From: Hyphomonadaceae bacterium
Lineage (GTDB): Bacteria > Pseudomonadota > Alphaproteobacteria > Caulobacterales > Aquidulcibacteraceae
DNA length: 64,000 bases
Assembly (NCBI GenBank): GCA_019636095.1
Contig: JAHBYF010000004.1
Span: forward strand, 226,501 to 290,500
Direction of reading: 5' to 3'
Shown here: positions 8,669 to 17,843 of the stretch, piece by piece
Layout of the letters: every line of letters begins with the position of its first letter
Numbering within the stretch: position 1 is the stretch's first letter
The notes under the pieces: generated by a model
Databases searched by the model: none
What the model was told of the DNA's origin: nothing
Seen by the model: only the letters and a program-made list of their open reading frames with translations
Position numbers and translations under genes: made by a program

Positions 8669-9247
8669 TTAGCTCGATTGCCCGTCCGCCGCATGCAGCA
8701 GCGCCTGTGCCTCAGGCGAGGCAGAGCGGAAAAAAGTGTAAGATAGAGTTAGTGTGTCGATGTCTCGGGTGTCCGGATCGTTGACAATGTCGGGATCAAC
8801 GAAGAACACCACCGGAAGATCGGCCTCCTGCCCCGGCCCGATGACACGGTCGGTGAAGCAGAAGCATTCAAGCTTCGCAAAATATGGGCCCGCCACATGC
8901 GGTGCGACGTTGTAGGTTGCACGCGCGACGAGAGCCTCGTTCGACAAATTGCGCACGTGGTAAAAGGCAAGCCCCGTCTCACCGATGCGCAAAGTTTCGG
9001 ACATTTGCTTGGGCGCAAACTCGACCGGCAGATCCGGGGCGTGATTGGCGTCGAAGCGCACTTCAATGCGGCGATCGAGAATGTGATCGGGCGCGGCGTG
9101 CGCTTCCTGCGTCGTGCCGCCATAGCCAGTCACGCGGCAGAAGGCTTTGTAAAGCGGCACCGCCGCGTAAGCCATGCCGGTCATGCCAAGCACGACTGCG
9201 GCGGCAATGATCGCCGTATGGGTCTGGCGCTTCTTCTCCGGCGTCAT
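8669..9247 (-). CDS. ctaG: Cytochrome c oxidase assembly protein CtaG/Cox11
   Basis: Cox11 delivers copper to the CuB site of subunit I. The 192-residue product has one N-terminal membrane helix (starting about residue 12) followed by AVPLYKAFCRVTGYGGTTQ and a periplasmic beta domain carrying the CuB-donor motif ECFCF (KLECFCFTDRV) and PVVFFVDP. Length and motifs match the family. The ATG at 9247 overlaps the stop of the 57-aa upstream gene as ATGA. Note that the name ctaG is also used for an unrelated Bacillus protein. Confidence 0.95.
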   Translation of the reverse strand: MTPEKKRQTHTAIIAAAVVLGMTGMAYAAVPLYKAFCRVTGYGGTTQEAHAAPDHILDRRIEVRFDANHAPDLPVEFAPKQMSETLRIGETGLAFYHVRNLSNEALVARATYNVAPHVAGPYFAKLECFCFTDRVIGPGQEADLPVVFFVDPDIVNDPDTRDIDTLTLSYTFFRSASPEAQALLHAADGQSS

Positions 9248-9417
9248 GACTGACCCGCCGCGATGCCGTCGCTTACCTTCACCATAGAGATCAGAAACAC
9301 CAGCACAACGAACGCGCCTATCGCCAGGGCGATCCAGAGATTGCGGCGGTTGCGCGCCTTTAGCTCATCCGGCGTCAGCGTAACGCTATCGGGAAGCTCG
9401 TTGTCGGCAGTCATCAT
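9244..9417 (-). CDS. 57-residue single-helix membrane protein of the cox cluster
   Basis: A short gene lying exactly between ctaB and ctaG. The translation begins MMTADNELPDSVTLTPDEL, then a basic stretch KARNRRN, one hydrophobic helix (LWIALAIGAFVVLVFLISMV) and a short periplasmic tail KVSDGIAAGQS. Both ends are tightly packed: the start region overlaps the ctaB stop (ATGATGA) and its own stop overlaps the ctaG ATG, which argues strongly that it is translated. Similar small proteins are found at this place in other alphaproteobacterial cox operons; their function is not known to me. Start could be 9417 or 9414. Confidence 0.8.
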   Translation of the reverse strand: MMTADNELPDSVTLTPDELKARNRRNLWIALAIGAFVVLVFLISMVKVSDGIAAGQS

Positions 9418-10322
9418 GCGAACCCCCGCTCAGCGAGGAGCGCCGCAAACAACGCGAACAGATAAAGGATGGAAAAGCCGAAAAGATCGCGCGCGCGCTT
9501 GTCTTCTGCCGGCATGCCTTCGCCAGCGCGCGACAGCAGCACACGCGCCGCGAGAACCACGAAGAAGGCGCCGCCAAGCACGGCGGTCGAACCATAGATC
9601 AGGCCGCCAAGACCGGTGAAGACCGGGACGACGGCGAGCGGCGCGAGCAACAGGGAGTATCCAAAAATCTGGATACGCGTTGCCTTGGCGCCGTGCGTGA
9701 CCGGCAGCATTGGCACACGCGCGGCGGCGTAATCATTCTTTTGCAGCAGCGACAGCGCCCAGAAATGCGGCGGCGTCCAGAAGAAGATAATCGCCACCAG
9801 AAGCAACGGATCAAGCGAGAGCGAACCCGCCTTTGCCGCCCAGGCAATCGCCGGCGGCAGCGCACCAGCCAAGCCACCGAGGACAATGTTCTGCGGCGTC
9901 GAGCGCTTCAGCCACATCGTGTAAACGACCGCGTAGAAGAAGATTGTGAACGCCAGCAGCGCTGCCGCCAGCGTGTTCGCCGCCAGCTGCATGGTCACAA
10001 CGCTCAGAACTGAGAGCGTCAGGCCCAACATCAGCGCTTCTTCGCGTGGCACGCGGCCAGCTGGTATCGGCCGAGAGCGCGTCCGGCTCATCACCGCGTC
10101 GATATCGCTATCGAACCACATGTTGAGCGCACCCGATGCGCCGGCAGCCACCGCGATCGAGAGGATCGCGGCAAAGCCCAACACCAGATCACCCTGACCG
10201 GGCGCAGCCACATAGCCCACGAGCCCCGTGAACACGACCAACGACATCACGCGCGGCTTCAGCAGCGCGAGATAGTCGCTCGCGCTGGCTGTGCGTTCGT
10301 GCGTGAAGCTGACGTCGGCCAC
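9414..10322 (-). CDS. ctaB: Protoheme IX farnesyltransferase (heme O synthase, CtaB)
   Basis: This UbiA-superfamily enzyme adds a farnesyl group to heme b to make heme O, the first step towards heme A of the oxidase. The 302-residue product is polytopic, with the first Asp-rich region NMWFDSDIDAVMSRT followed by RSRPIPAGRV, and the second region around DYAAARVPMLPVTHG. It lies 10 bp downstream of ctaD and overlaps the following small gene. Family length is about 300 residues, as here. Confidence 0.96.
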   Translation of the reverse strand: MADVSFTHERTASASDYLALLKPRVMSLVVFTGLVGYVAAPGQGDLVLGFAAILSIAVAAGASGALNMWFDSDIDAVMSRTRSRPIPAGRVPREEALMLGLTLSVLSVVTMQLAANTLAAALLAFTIFFYAVVYTMWLKRSTPQNIVLGGLAGALPPAIAWAAKAGSLSLDPLLLVAIIFFWTPPHFWALSLLQKNDYAAARVPMLPVTHGAKATRIQIFGYSLLLAPLAVVPVFTGLGGLIYGSTAVLGGAFFVVLAARVLLSRAGEGMPAEDKRARDLFGFSILYLFALFAALLAERGFA

Positions 10323-10332
10323 CTCATTCCTC

Positions 10333-12003
10333 TCAGTGGTGCGCGTCCGGCTTGATCACCGGAAGTTCGTTGAACTGGTGGAAGGGCGGCGGCGATGAGA
10401 GCGTCCACTCAAGCGTGGTCGCACCCTCGCCCCACGGATTGGCGCCAGCCTTGCGGCGCACCATGAACATCTCCGCGAGCATGATCAGGAACACCGCAAC
10501 ACCGGCGATCGTGATCAGGTAGCCGATCGAGGAAATGTGGTTCCAGTAGGCGAAGCCTTCCGGGTAATCGATGTAGCGGCGCGGCATGCCTTGGAGACCC
10601 AGGAAATGCTGCGGGAAGAAGATCACGTTCACACCGATGAACATGAGCCAGAAATGCAGGCCGCCGAGGAAGCCGTTGTAGCGATAGCCGCTCATCTTCG
10701 GGATCCAGTAGTAGAAGCCCGCGAAGATCGCGAACACGGCGCCTAGCGAGAGCACGTAGTGGAAGTGCGCAACGACGTAATAGGTGTCGTGCAGCGAGGT
10801 ATCGATGCCCGAGTTCGCCAGCACGACGCCGGTGACGCCGCCGACCGTGAACAGGAAGATGAAGCCGATCGCCCAGAGCATCGGCACCTTGAACTCAATC
10901 GATCCGCCCCACATGGTGGCGATCCACGAGAAGATCTTAATGCCTGTCGGCACCGCGATGACCATCGTCGCGGCGATGAAATAGGCTTCGAGGTCGAGGC
11001 CCATACCGACCGTGTACATGTGGTGCGCCCACACGACGAAGCCGATCACGCCGATCGAAACCATCGCGTACGCCATGCCGAGATAGCCGAACACCGGCTT
11101 GCGCGAGAACGTCGAGACGATCTGCGAGATCATGCCGAAGCCCGGCAGAATGAGGATGTACACTTCGGGGTGACCGAAGAACCAGAACAAGTGCTGGTAC
11201 ATCACCGGATCGCCGCCCCCGGCCGGCTCGAAGAACTGCGTGCCGAAGTTACGGTCGGTCAGCAGCATCGTCAGCGCGCCGGCGAGAACCGGCAGCGAGA
11301 GAACCAGCAGCCAAACCGTGACGAGGATCGACCACACGAACAGCGGCATGCGATGCAGCGTCATGCCCGGCGCGCGCATGTTGAAGATCGTTGTGATGAA
11401 GTTGATGGCGCCGAGGATTGAACTCGCGCCCGCGATGTGCAGCGAGAGGATCAACAGATCCATCGACGGGCCGCCGTGGTGCGACATCGATGTCGAAAGC
11501 GGCGCGTAAAGCGTCCAGCCGCCGCCGAAGCCATGCCACTCACCGTTCCCCGGCACGATCATCGACAAGATCGCCAGCGTGAACGAAGCCGGCAGCAGCC
11601 AGAACGAGATGTTGTTCATGCGCGGAAACGCCATGTCGGGCGCACCGATCATGAGCGGCACGAACCAATTGCCAAAGCCGCCGATCATCGCCGGCATGAC
11701 CATGAAGAAGATCATGATCAGGCCGTGCATAGTCACGGCAACGTTGTAACTATGGTTGGAATCCATGCCGAGCAAATTGGCCAGCAGCGAGCCTTCGGTA
11801 AAAACCTGGACGCCAGGCTCGGCCAATTCCCAGCGGATGAAGCCGGAGAGCGCGCCGCCGATGATCCCAGCGATAATCGCGAACACAAGATACATCGTGC
11901 CGATGTCCTTGTGGTTGGTCGAATAGACCCAGCGCTTCCAATCATAGAGGCTCGGGCGGTGATCTTCGTGATGATCCGCGGCGTGAGCAGCTTCGTGCGT
12001 CAT
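10333..12003 (-). CDS. ctaD: Cytochrome c oxidase subunit I (CtaD)
   Basis: The catalytic subunit of the aa3 oxidase (556 residues, twelve helices) that holds heme a and the heme a3-CuB centre. Diagnostic segments: [13 protein letters not shown] near the N-terminus, the heme a ligand region [30 protein letters not shown] carrying the CuB histidine and its cross-linked tyrosine, [10 protein letters not shown] with two CuB histidines, and [17 protein letters not shown] with heme a3 and a ligands. A GAGGAGCAAGG SD precedes ATG 12003. It follows ctaC by 13 bp. Confidence 0.98.
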   Translation of the reverse strand: MTHEAAHAADHHEDHRPSLYDWKRWVYSTNHKDIGTMYLVFAIIAGIIGGALSGFIRWELAEPGVQVFTEGSLLANLLGMDSNHSYNVAVTMHGLIMIFFMVMPAMIGGFGNWFVPLMIGAPDMAFPRMNNISFWLLPASFTLAILSMIVPGNGEWHGFGGGWTLYAPLSTSMSHHGGPSMDLLILSLHIAGASSILGAINFITTIFNMRAPGMTLHRMPLFVWSILVTVWLLVLSLPVLAGALTMLLTDRNFGTQFFEPAGGGDPVMYQHLFWFFGHPEVYILILPGFGMISQIVSTFSRKPVFGYLGMAYAMVSIGVIGFVVWAHHMYTVGMGLDLEAYFIAATMVIAVPTGIKIFSWIATMWGGSIEFKVPMLWAIGFIFLFTVGGVTGVVLANSGIDTSLHDTYYVVAHFHYVLSLGAVFAIFAGFYYWIPKMSGYRYNGFLGGLHFWLMFIGVNVIFFPQHFLGLQGMPRRYIDYPEGFAYWNHISSIGYLITIAGVAVFLIMLAEMFMVRRKAGANPWGEGATTLEWTLSSPPPFHQFNELPVIKPDAHH

Positions 12004-12016
12004 TGGTCCTTGCTCC

Positions 12017-12910
12017 TCAGCGCGTCGTGGTCGACGGCGCAGCGGCCGGTTGATTGGTTGCGGGAGGCGTTGCGCCCGGCGCGGGCGCCGCCGGCGCCGG
12101 CTCAGCGGACGCGAACGAGCCGCCTTGAGCAGCGATCCACGCGTCGAACTCTTCGCGACTCACCGCGTGAATCTCGATCGGCATGTAGGCGTGATTGATG
12201 CCGCACAATTCGGAGCATTGGCCGTAATAGGTGCCAGGCCTGTCGACATTGAACCACGTTTCATTGACGCGGCCCTGGATCGCATCTTCTTTCACCCCAA
12301 ATGCGGGGACAGCGAATGAGTGAATAACATCGTTCGATGTGACGAGCACGCGCACCGTCGTATTCACAGGAACGAGCAGCGGCTCCGTTGTCGCCAACAA
12401 ATACGGACGATCTTGCGCGCGCGCATCTTCTTCCGGCAGCAAGTTAGCTGCAATTGTAACGCCCGCATCCGGGTATTCGAAATTCCAGAACCACGAATTG
12501 CCGGTGACCTTCAGCGTCAGTTCAGCTTGTTCGGGGATACGTTCTTCCTCGTAGATCAGCGGGAACGATTTCCACGCGATGACGACGAGAATGATCACAG
12601 GAACAACGGTCCAAATGACTTCAACCAAGATGTTATGCGTGAACTTCCTGGGCGTCGGGTTTGCGCGGCGATTGTAGCGCACCATGACCCACACCAAGAG
12701 CGCAGCCACGAACACCGAAATGCTGACGATGATCCACAGGAGGAAATCGTGAAATGCAGTGATATCACGCATCACGTCCGTCACCGCAGGCTGAAAATGC
12801 ATGGCGCCGTCAGTAGGCTGCCCCTCGAGCAACGGTGTCGTTGCGTGTGCAGCGCCCGCAAATGACATCGCACCCGCGGCGATGCTTGCGATCCAAGCCC
12901 CTCGCTTCAC
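12017..12910 (-). CDS. ctaC: Cytochrome c oxidase subunit II (CtaC)
   Basis: Subunit II accepts electrons from cytochrome c through the CuA centre. The 297-residue product has a signal peptide (to about residue 23, ending AAHA), two membrane helices, and a periplasmic cupredoxin domain with the CuA ligands in [14 protein letters not shown] and [12 protein letters not shown] (Cys, Glu, Cys, His, Met). The C-terminus is a low-complexity Pro/Ala tail. The start is GTG 12910 with GGGAGGAGAA upstream. It is the first gene of the minus-strand cox-thrC operon; its promoter must lie in the 12911-13037 gap shared with the divergent TPR gene. Confidence 0.97.
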   Translation of the reverse strand: MKRGAWIASIAAGAMSFAGAAHATTPLLEGQPTDGAMHFQPAVTDVMRDITAFHDFLLWIIVSISVFVAALLVWVMVRYNRRANPTPRKFTHNILVEVIWTVVPVIILVVIAWKSFPLIYEEERIPEQAELTLKVTGNSWFWNFEYPDAGVTIAANLLPEEDARAQDRPYLLATTEPLLVPVNTTVRVLVTSNDVIHSFAVPAFGVKEDAIQGRVNETWFNVDRPGTYYGQCSELCGINHAYMPIEIHAVSREEFDAWIAAQGGSFASAEPAPAAPAPGATPPATNQPAAAPSTTTR

Positions 12911-13037
12911 GCAGTTCTCCTCCCTTGAGATTCAGCGCCGGTATGGCGCGCGCCGACGCTGACGCCTATACTCGCCGGGCGCGGCATTCGACCGCGCCTT
13001 GCGGGTTTGTAAGTCTCCAACCGGATGGGGTGCTAGC

Positions 13038-13682
13038 ATGAGCCGCGCTTGGCTTCCAAGGCGCTTCTCATTGGTGTTTTCGGCGTTCGCGGCCTTCGCC
13101 GCGCTCACCTCGTTTGCCGGTATTGCCGCGGCGCAACGCAGCGATCCCACCGCCGTGACTGTCGTTGGGCGCGACCCGAACGCACGCCGCTGCAGCGATC
13201 TCGTGATGCGCGGCGATGTCTCGGACGAAACGATCCGCAAATGCACCGATGCCCTAGGCTACCGGCACCTGACGCAGGCGGCGGAGATTCAGCTGCGCAT
13301 CAACCGCGGCGTCACCTACATGCGTCGGCAGGAAAATGAGCTGGCGTTGGCTGACTTCGATGCGGTGATCGCCATCGACCGTCGCCAACCCGAGGCTCAG
13401 GTGAACCGTGGCGCGGCGTTGTTGCAATTGCACCGATTTGGTCCCGCCATCGCATCTTTCACCGAGGCTCTCGGGCTCGGCGTTCAAGAACCCTACAAGG
13501 CCTATTTCAATAGAGGCGCGGCGCGCGAAGCCTTGGGCGACGTCCGCGGCGCTTATGAGGATTATAATACCGCATTGGAGATTTATCCGGACTGGGGACC
13601 GGCCAATGCAGAATTGCAGCGGTTTGCCCGTCAGCGCCGCGAACACCTGCAAACCGTGCAAGGCAGCGCCGAAAATCAATAA
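13038..13682 (+). CDS. Secreted tetratricopeptide-repeat protein
   Basis: A 214-residue exported TPR protein. The chosen start ATG 13038 gives a clean signal peptide (MSRAWLPRRFSLVFSAF... ending AAAQ at about residue 33); the longer frame from 12999 adds a non-hydrophobic leader and is less likely. Three consecutive TPR-type helical pairs occupy residues 90-190 (for example NRGVTYMRRQENELALADF, NRGAALLQLHRFGPAI and NRGAAREALGDVRGAYEDY). A Cys pair (RRCSDLV and IRKCTDAL) precedes the repeats. It is divergent from ctaC. Function unknown; TPRs indicate a protein-binding scaffold in the periplasm. Confidence 0.85.
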   Translation: MSRAWLPRRFSLVFSAFAAFAALTSFAGIAAAQRSDPTAVTVVGRDPNARRCSDLVMRGDVSDETIRKCTDALGYRHLTQAAEIQLRINRGVTYMRRQENELALADFDAVIAIDRRQPEAQVNRGAALLQLHRFGPAIASFTEALGLGVQEPYKAYFNRGAAREALGDVRGAYEDYNTALEIYPDWGPANAELQRFARQRREHLQTVQGSAENQ

Positions 13683-13778
13683 AATCTGGTGCTTACAGTT
13701 TTCGGCCGTTCGAGGTGCGCCGGAGCGCGACTCCGAGACTATATTGAACCAACACTCTAATCCCCCGGAGAAAATCAT

Positions 13779-15200
13779 ATGGCCGATGGGCTGTCCGCCA
13801 CCCCAGAGCATGCAGCGGAAATGGATTGGGATGCGGCCTCGCGTATCCTCGCTGACGCAGCCAAGGGTGCGGACGATGGCGAGATTTTCGCCGAGGACAC
13901 CCGAGCCGAAAGCTTTCATTGGGATGATGGACGCCTGAAGTCGGCTTCTTTCGACGCGACCCAGGGGTTCGGCCTTCGCGTCGTCGCTGGTGAACGTGCC
14001 GGTTACGGACACGCCAGTGTCCTGGAGACGGAAGCCGTTTCCCGCGCCGCGGAAGCCGCCACAGCGGTTAAGCTTGGTCATTCGGGGAGCTTGGATGTGA
14101 GCCCGGCCAAGGTGAACCGGCAGCTCTATGCCGACTTCGACCCGATCGAGGCGCCTTCGTTCACCGACAAAACCAACCTACTAGCCGAGATCGACGCCTA
14201 TTGCCGGGCCAAGGACCCGCGGGTGGTGCAAGTCTCGGCGACCCTGGCCGGGGCCCGCCGTGGCCTCACCATTCTCCGGCCCGATGGCGCCAAGCTCACA
14301 GATCACCGCCCCCTCGTTCGGGTGAACGTCTCGATCACGGTCGAGCGCGACGGACGCCGCGAAAGCGGGTCGGCTGGCGCGGGCGGCCGTCAGCCCTACG
14401 AAGTATTCATCGCGCCGGAGCGCTGGAAGGCCCTCGCCGACGAGGCCCTCCGCATCGCCCTCGTCAACCTCGACGCTGAACCGGCGCCCGCCGGCGAAAT
14501 GGACGTGGTGCTCGGCCCAGGCTGGCCCGGCGTCCTGTTACACGAGGCCGTAGGCCACGGCCTCGAAGGCGACTTCAACCGCAAAGGCACCAGCGCGTTC
14601 TCAGGCATGATCGGCCAGCGCGTTGCAGCGCCGGGCGTTACAGTTGTGGATGACGGCACGCTCGAAAATCGCCGGGGCTCGCTCACGATCGACGACGAAG
14701 GCACGCCAACCCAACGCACCGTTCTGATCGAGGACGGCATCCTCAAAGGCTATCTGCAAGATCGAATGAACGCGCGACTGACAGGCGTTGCGCCAACCGG
14801 TTCGGGCCGTCGCGAAAGCTATGCCCACCGGCCAATGCCGCGCATGACCAACACGTTCATGACCGCGGGCGACAAAGAGCCAGCTGAGATCCTCGCATCG
14901 CTGAAGCGCGGCGTTTACGCGGTTAATTTCGGAGGCGGACAAGTCGACATCACCTCCGGCAAGTTCGTTTTCCAGTGCACCGAGGTGTACTTCGTTGAAG
15001 ACGGAAAGATCAAATATCCGATCAAAGGCGCAACGCTAATTGGCGATGGTCCGAGCGCACTTACGCGCGTCACAATGATCGGCAACGACCTCAAACTCGA
15101 CGAAGGGGTCGGCACTTGCGGAAAGGGCGGACAGAGCGTTCCCGTCGGTGTTGGACAGCCTTCGCTCTACATCACAGGGCTCACCGTCGGCGGCGGCTAG
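13779..15200 (+). CDS. tldD: Metalloprotease TldD
   Basis: TldD pairs with TldE/PmbA to form a zinc protease that trims peptides such as microcins and degrades unfolded peptides. The 473-residue product has the catalytic motif HEAVGHGLEGD (HExxxH plus downstream Glu) near residue 250, preceded by LGPGWPGVLL, and the C-terminal domain with NFGGGQVDITSGKF and CGKGGQSVPVGVGQPSL. CGGAGAAAA lies before ATG 13779. The partner tldE/pmbA is not in the window. Length and motifs are normal. Confidence 0.96.
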   Translation: MADGLSATPEHAAEMDWDAASRILADAAKGADDGEIFAEDTRAESFHWDDGRLKSASFDATQGFGLRVVAGERAGYGHASVLETEAVSRAAEAATAVKLGHSGSLDVSPAKVNRQLYADFDPIEAPSFTDKTNLLAEIDAYCRAKDPRVVQVSATLAGARRGLTILRPDGAKLTDHRPLVRVNVSITVERDGRRESGSAGAGGRQPYEVFIAPERWKALADEALRIALVNLDAEPAPAGEMDVVLGPGWPGVLLHEAVGHGLEGDFNRKGTSAFSGMIGQRVAAPGVTVVDDGTLENRRGSLTIDDEGTPTQRTVLIEDGILKGYLQDRMNARLTGVAPTGSGRRESYAHRPMPRMTNTFMTAGDKEPAEILASLKRGVYAVNFGGGQVDITSGKFVFQCTEVYFVEDGKIKYPIKGATLIGDGPSALTRVTMIGNDLKLDEGVGTCGKGGQSVPVGVGQPSLYITGLTVGGG

Positions 15201-15276
15201 TGCTTGGGTGTAGATTTACTTTTTAGAGAATCGAAGCAGAGCTATGAGCATCCCACTGTTTGGGGAGGTTGATACT

Positions 15277-15354
15277 ATGGCTGCGAAAAAGAAGACGGCG
15301 AAGGTTGCCAAGGCTGGCGCGAAAACCAAAGCCAAGGCGAAGAAGAAGAAGTAA
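15277..15354 (+). CDS. 25-residue Lys/Ala-rich basic peptide
   Basis: A very short frame reading MAAKKKTAKVAKAGA followed by KTKAKAKKKK and TAA, 13 of 25 residues being Lys. It is preceded by a good SD (GGGGAGG at 15262-15268, 8 bases before ATG) and followed within 30 bp by an intrinsic terminator, so it has the layout of an independent transcription unit. The composition is like the C-terminal tails of histone-H1-like bacterial proteins (inference), which bind nucleic acid non-specifically. No domain can be assigned at this length, and the opposite strand frame is regarded as a shadow. Confidence 0.55.
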   Translation: MAAKKKTAKVAKAGAKTKAKAKKKK

Positions 15355-15379
15355 GCGTCTTCGACTTCTTGAACTTCGG

Positions 15380-15418
15380 AGCGCCGCTGGGGTCCCCCCT
15401 CAGCGGCGCTTTCGCTTC
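15380..15418 (+). terminator. Intrinsic terminator after the Lys/Ala-rich peptide
   Basis: Perfect 10-bp stem AGCGCCGCTG (15380-15389) pairing with CAGCGGCGCT (15401-15410), with further possible G/C pairing inside the loop, then TTCGCTTCT. The T-rich tail is short but the stem is strong. Confidence 0.75.
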
Positions 15419-15495
15419 TCAGCCGTCGCGGATCACCGGCGCTTCGTCGCAAGCTGATGCATTTGCCCAGAAAAAGTCCGCTCCGTCGCATCCAA

Positions 15496-15529
15496 GAAAC
15501 ATGCTGCAATCATCTTGAAACATGTAGCA
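15496..15529. repeat. Direct repeat, operator-like, upstream of the TonB-dependent receptor
   Basis: Two copies, GAAACATGCTGCA (15496-15508) and GAAACATGTAGCA (15517-15529), identical at 11 of 13 positions and starting exactly 21 bp apart (two helical turns). They lie 56-89 bp before the receptor start codon in the only non-coding stretch available for its promoter. A regulator binding on one DNA face is a reasonable inference; identity unknown. Confidence 0.45.
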
Positions 15530-15584
15530 GCGCTATTGCACGGAGCCGCACGCCGCGGGAGACGGCGACGGGAGGGGAGTAGAA

Positions 15585-17690
15585 ATGCTTGGCCGCATGA
15601 TGGTTTCGGCGCTGGCTTTAACCGGCGTCGCCTACGCGCAGGAAGCGCCGCCAGCTGCCGCGCCAGCCACCAGCGAACGCGTGGTTCCAACTTCAACCAG
15701 CGCCGACCGGGTGATCTACGAGGCCGCGCAGTTCGCTCAGTTCAATCCGCAAACTGCGCTCGACATGGTCAACCAAATTCCGGGCTTTTCGCTCGACGGC
15801 GGCGAGAATCGCCGCGGATTCTCCGGCGCCGTCGGCAACGTGTTGATCGATGGCGTGCGGCCCAGCACCAAAAGCCAAGGCGTCGGTGGAATCCTCTCGC
15901 GCATTCCGGCGAACCAAGTCGTACGTCTGGAAGTGTTGCGTGGCGCGGCGGTCGCAGGCGATGCCTCCGGTCAATCGACTCTGCTCAACGTTGTGCGCAC
16001 TGAGTCCGCCGGCAGCGGTGTCTATGAAGGCGGATTCGAACTCACATCGCGCGGCGTGCCTGCGCCGCGCGGCGAACTCTCCTACAGCGGCCGCAATGGC
16101 AGCGTCGAATACAGCCTCGCCGGGTCGATTTTCTCTCAATATCGCGACTTGCCCGGCTGGCGCTTGTTTTACGATGAGGTCGGCGGTGAAACATACACTG
16201 GTCGCGCCGACACCCCCTCGCCGCGCGATTACCGCGAAGGCTCCATCACAGGCAGCCTCGCCTTTCCGCTTTGGGGCGGTCGTCTCAGCACAAACGCTCA
16301 AGTGAACGCGTCGCGGTTTCACGCCGACAACGATTACTATTTCTTCGACGCGTTCGATATCCCAGACGGCGCACTCCTGCAGGACTACGAGGAACGAAAT
16401 CGCGGGTACGAGTTCGGCGTGAACTATGACCGAGATATCGGTCCATGGTCGCTGGGCCTCATCGGTCTCATCAATCGCAGCCGCTACGAGAGCGACGAGA
16501 ACGATGTGTTCTTGAATGGCGCGAGCGCCTTCGATGGCGATTTCCTTCAGGACATCGAACAGCAAGCCGGCGAGTCCATCGCGCGCATCAGCCTGTCCCG
16601 ATCCATCGGCGAGCATCAGCGCATCGAATTTGGCGGCGAAGCGGCGTTCAACTCGCTTGAACAGCGCCTGGATCTCGAAGGCTCGTTCGCGCCGCCTTCG
16701 TTCGACAACGCCAACGTGCTGGTCGAGGAAAACCGGTCGGAATTGTTCGCCTCTCACACCTGGCGTCCCAACACTCAATGGTCGATCGAGACGCGCTTGA
16801 ACTGGGAAACGTCGACGCTGACCTTCACCGGCGACAGCAATCAGACCGTCGACCTCAGCTTCTGGAAGCCTTCGGTTCAGATCACGCGTACGTTCGCCGG
16901 CAATAATCAGCTGCGGTTCCGCGTCTATCGCGATGTCAGCCAACTCGACTTCGGCGACTTCGTCTCAGCCGCCGCGACCGCCGATGCGATCATCTCGGGC
17001 GGCAACCCCGATCTCGTGCCGCAAACCGACTGGCGCTACGAACTCGGCGCAGATTTGCACTTCCCCGGAGGCGCTGCGCTTGGCCTAACGCTGACCCGCC
17101 ACCAGATCAGCGACGTCACTGATGTCGTCTACATTCCAGCCGCCGGGTACGACGCGCCGGGAAATCTGGGCGACGGCGAAGCCACGAGCCTCGACGTAAA
17201 TTTCTCGACACCGGTTCCGCACATCGAAGGCGCCCGTCTCACGGTTCAGGGGTATCTGTGGGACACCGAAGTCACCGATCCACTGACCAACCGTTCGCGT
17301 ATTTTCTCGTATCGGCCAGAGTCGCAGATCGAAGTAAACTTCCGTCAGGATCTTCCAGACCTGCGCTTCGCTTGGAGCCTCAGCTTCTTCAAACAGGGCG
17401 AAATCCAAGCCTATCGCTTCAATGAGATCGACACGAGCGAAGAGGGCCCGTGGGTTGACCTCACATTCGAAACGACGGCCCTGCCGTATGGCATCAAACT
17501 AACCGCCGTTGCTGCGAATATCCTCGATGGCACCGTCTATCGCGACCGGCGCTTCTTCAATGAGGACGGCGATCCAGGTCCCGGTTATGTCAATCTGGGC
17601 CGAAACGGCATCAATACGTCGCGCGACTATCGCCAACGCGAATTCGCCCGAGCGCCCTGGTTCATCCTGCAGCTCAGTGGCACGTTCTAG
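15585..17690 (+). CDS. TonB-dependent outer-membrane receptor
   Basis: A 701-residue TonB-dependent receptor for energised uptake across the outer membrane. It has a signal peptide (to about residue 19, VAYAQ), a plug domain at about residues 40-145 (ALDMVNQIPGFSL, RGFSGAVGNVLIDGVRP, VVRLEVLRGAA), then a long barrel of alternating aromatic-rich strands ending in a terminal Phe (LQLSGTF), the standard BamA recognition end. A TonB box is not obvious; the region after the signal peptide is Pro/Ala-rich. SD GGAGGGGAG precedes ATG 15585. The substrate cannot be told. No neighbouring transporter genes indicate a cargo. Confidence 0.92.
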   Translation: MLGRMMVSALALTGVAYAQEAPPAAAPATSERVVPTSTSADRVIYEAAQFAQFNPQTALDMVNQIPGFSLDGGENRRGFSGAVGNVLIDGVRPSTKSQGVGGILSRIPANQVVRLEVLRGAAVAGDASGQSTLLNVVRTESAGSGVYEGGFELTSRGVPAPRGELSYSGRNGSVEYSLAGSIFSQYRDLPGWRLFYDEVGGETYTGRADTPSPRDYREGSITGSLAFPLWGGRLSTNAQVNASRFHADNDYYFFDAFDIPDGALLQDYEERNRGYEFGVNYDRDIGPWSLGLIGLINRSRYESDENDVFLNGASAFDGDFLQDIEQQAGESIARISLSRSIGEHQRIEFGGEAAFNSLEQRLDLEGSFAPPSFDNANVLVEENRSELFASHTWRPNTQWSIETRLNWETSTLTFTGDSNQTVDLSFWKPSVQITRTFAGNNQLRFRVYRDVSQLDFGDFVSAAATADAIISGGNPDLVPQTDWRYELGADLHFPGGAALGLTLTRHQISDVTDVVYIPAAGYDAPGNLGDGEATSLDVNFSTPVPHIEGARLTVQGYLWDTEVTDPLTNRSRIFSYRPESQIEVNFRQDLPDLRFAWSLSFFKQGEIQAYRFNEIDTSEEGPWVDLTFETTALPYGIKLTAVAANILDGTVYRDRRFFNEDGDPGPGYVNLGRNGINTSRDYRQREFARAPWFILQLSGTF

Positions 17691-17719
17691 CCCAGCGCCG
17701 GGACGCACCTAGGTCGAGA

Positions 17720-17740
17720 CCTCCCCGTTCGCAGGGGAGG
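17720..17740 (+). terminator. Hairpin downstream of the TonB-dependent receptor
   Basis: CCTCCCC (17720-17726) pairs with GGGGAGG (17734-17740) around a 7-base loop, 30 bp after the receptor stop. There is no T-run after it, so termination is only a possibility. Confidence 0.4.
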
Positions 17741-17787
17741 CCTGCGCCAGAGTTCCAAATTCGCAGCAAATGTCGCACGCGGCTTCC

Positions 17788-17816
17788 TTGACCCCCGCGC
17801 GACCCCTGCTAGTTTC
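17788..17816 (+). promoter_or_regulatory. Caulobacter-type housekeeping promoter of the atpI operon
   Basis: TTGACC at 17788-17793 and GCTAGTTTC at 17808-17816, close to the Caulobacter major sigma consensus (TTGACGS, 10-14 bases, GCTANAWC). It would start transcription about 20 bp before the first atpI start codon. This is a sequence match only. Confidence 0.6.
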
Positions 17817-17843
17817 CGCGCGCGCGAACGGGGGGTGCTCAAG

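Noticed and set aside
15693..16943. 416-codon open frame on the minus strand inside the TonB-dependent receptor
   Set aside because: It is antisense to a clear receptor gene, has no recognisable domain, and long antisense frames are common in GC-rich codon-biased DNA. The same holds for the large antisense frames at 24109-25443, 26143-27273 and 39322-40602.
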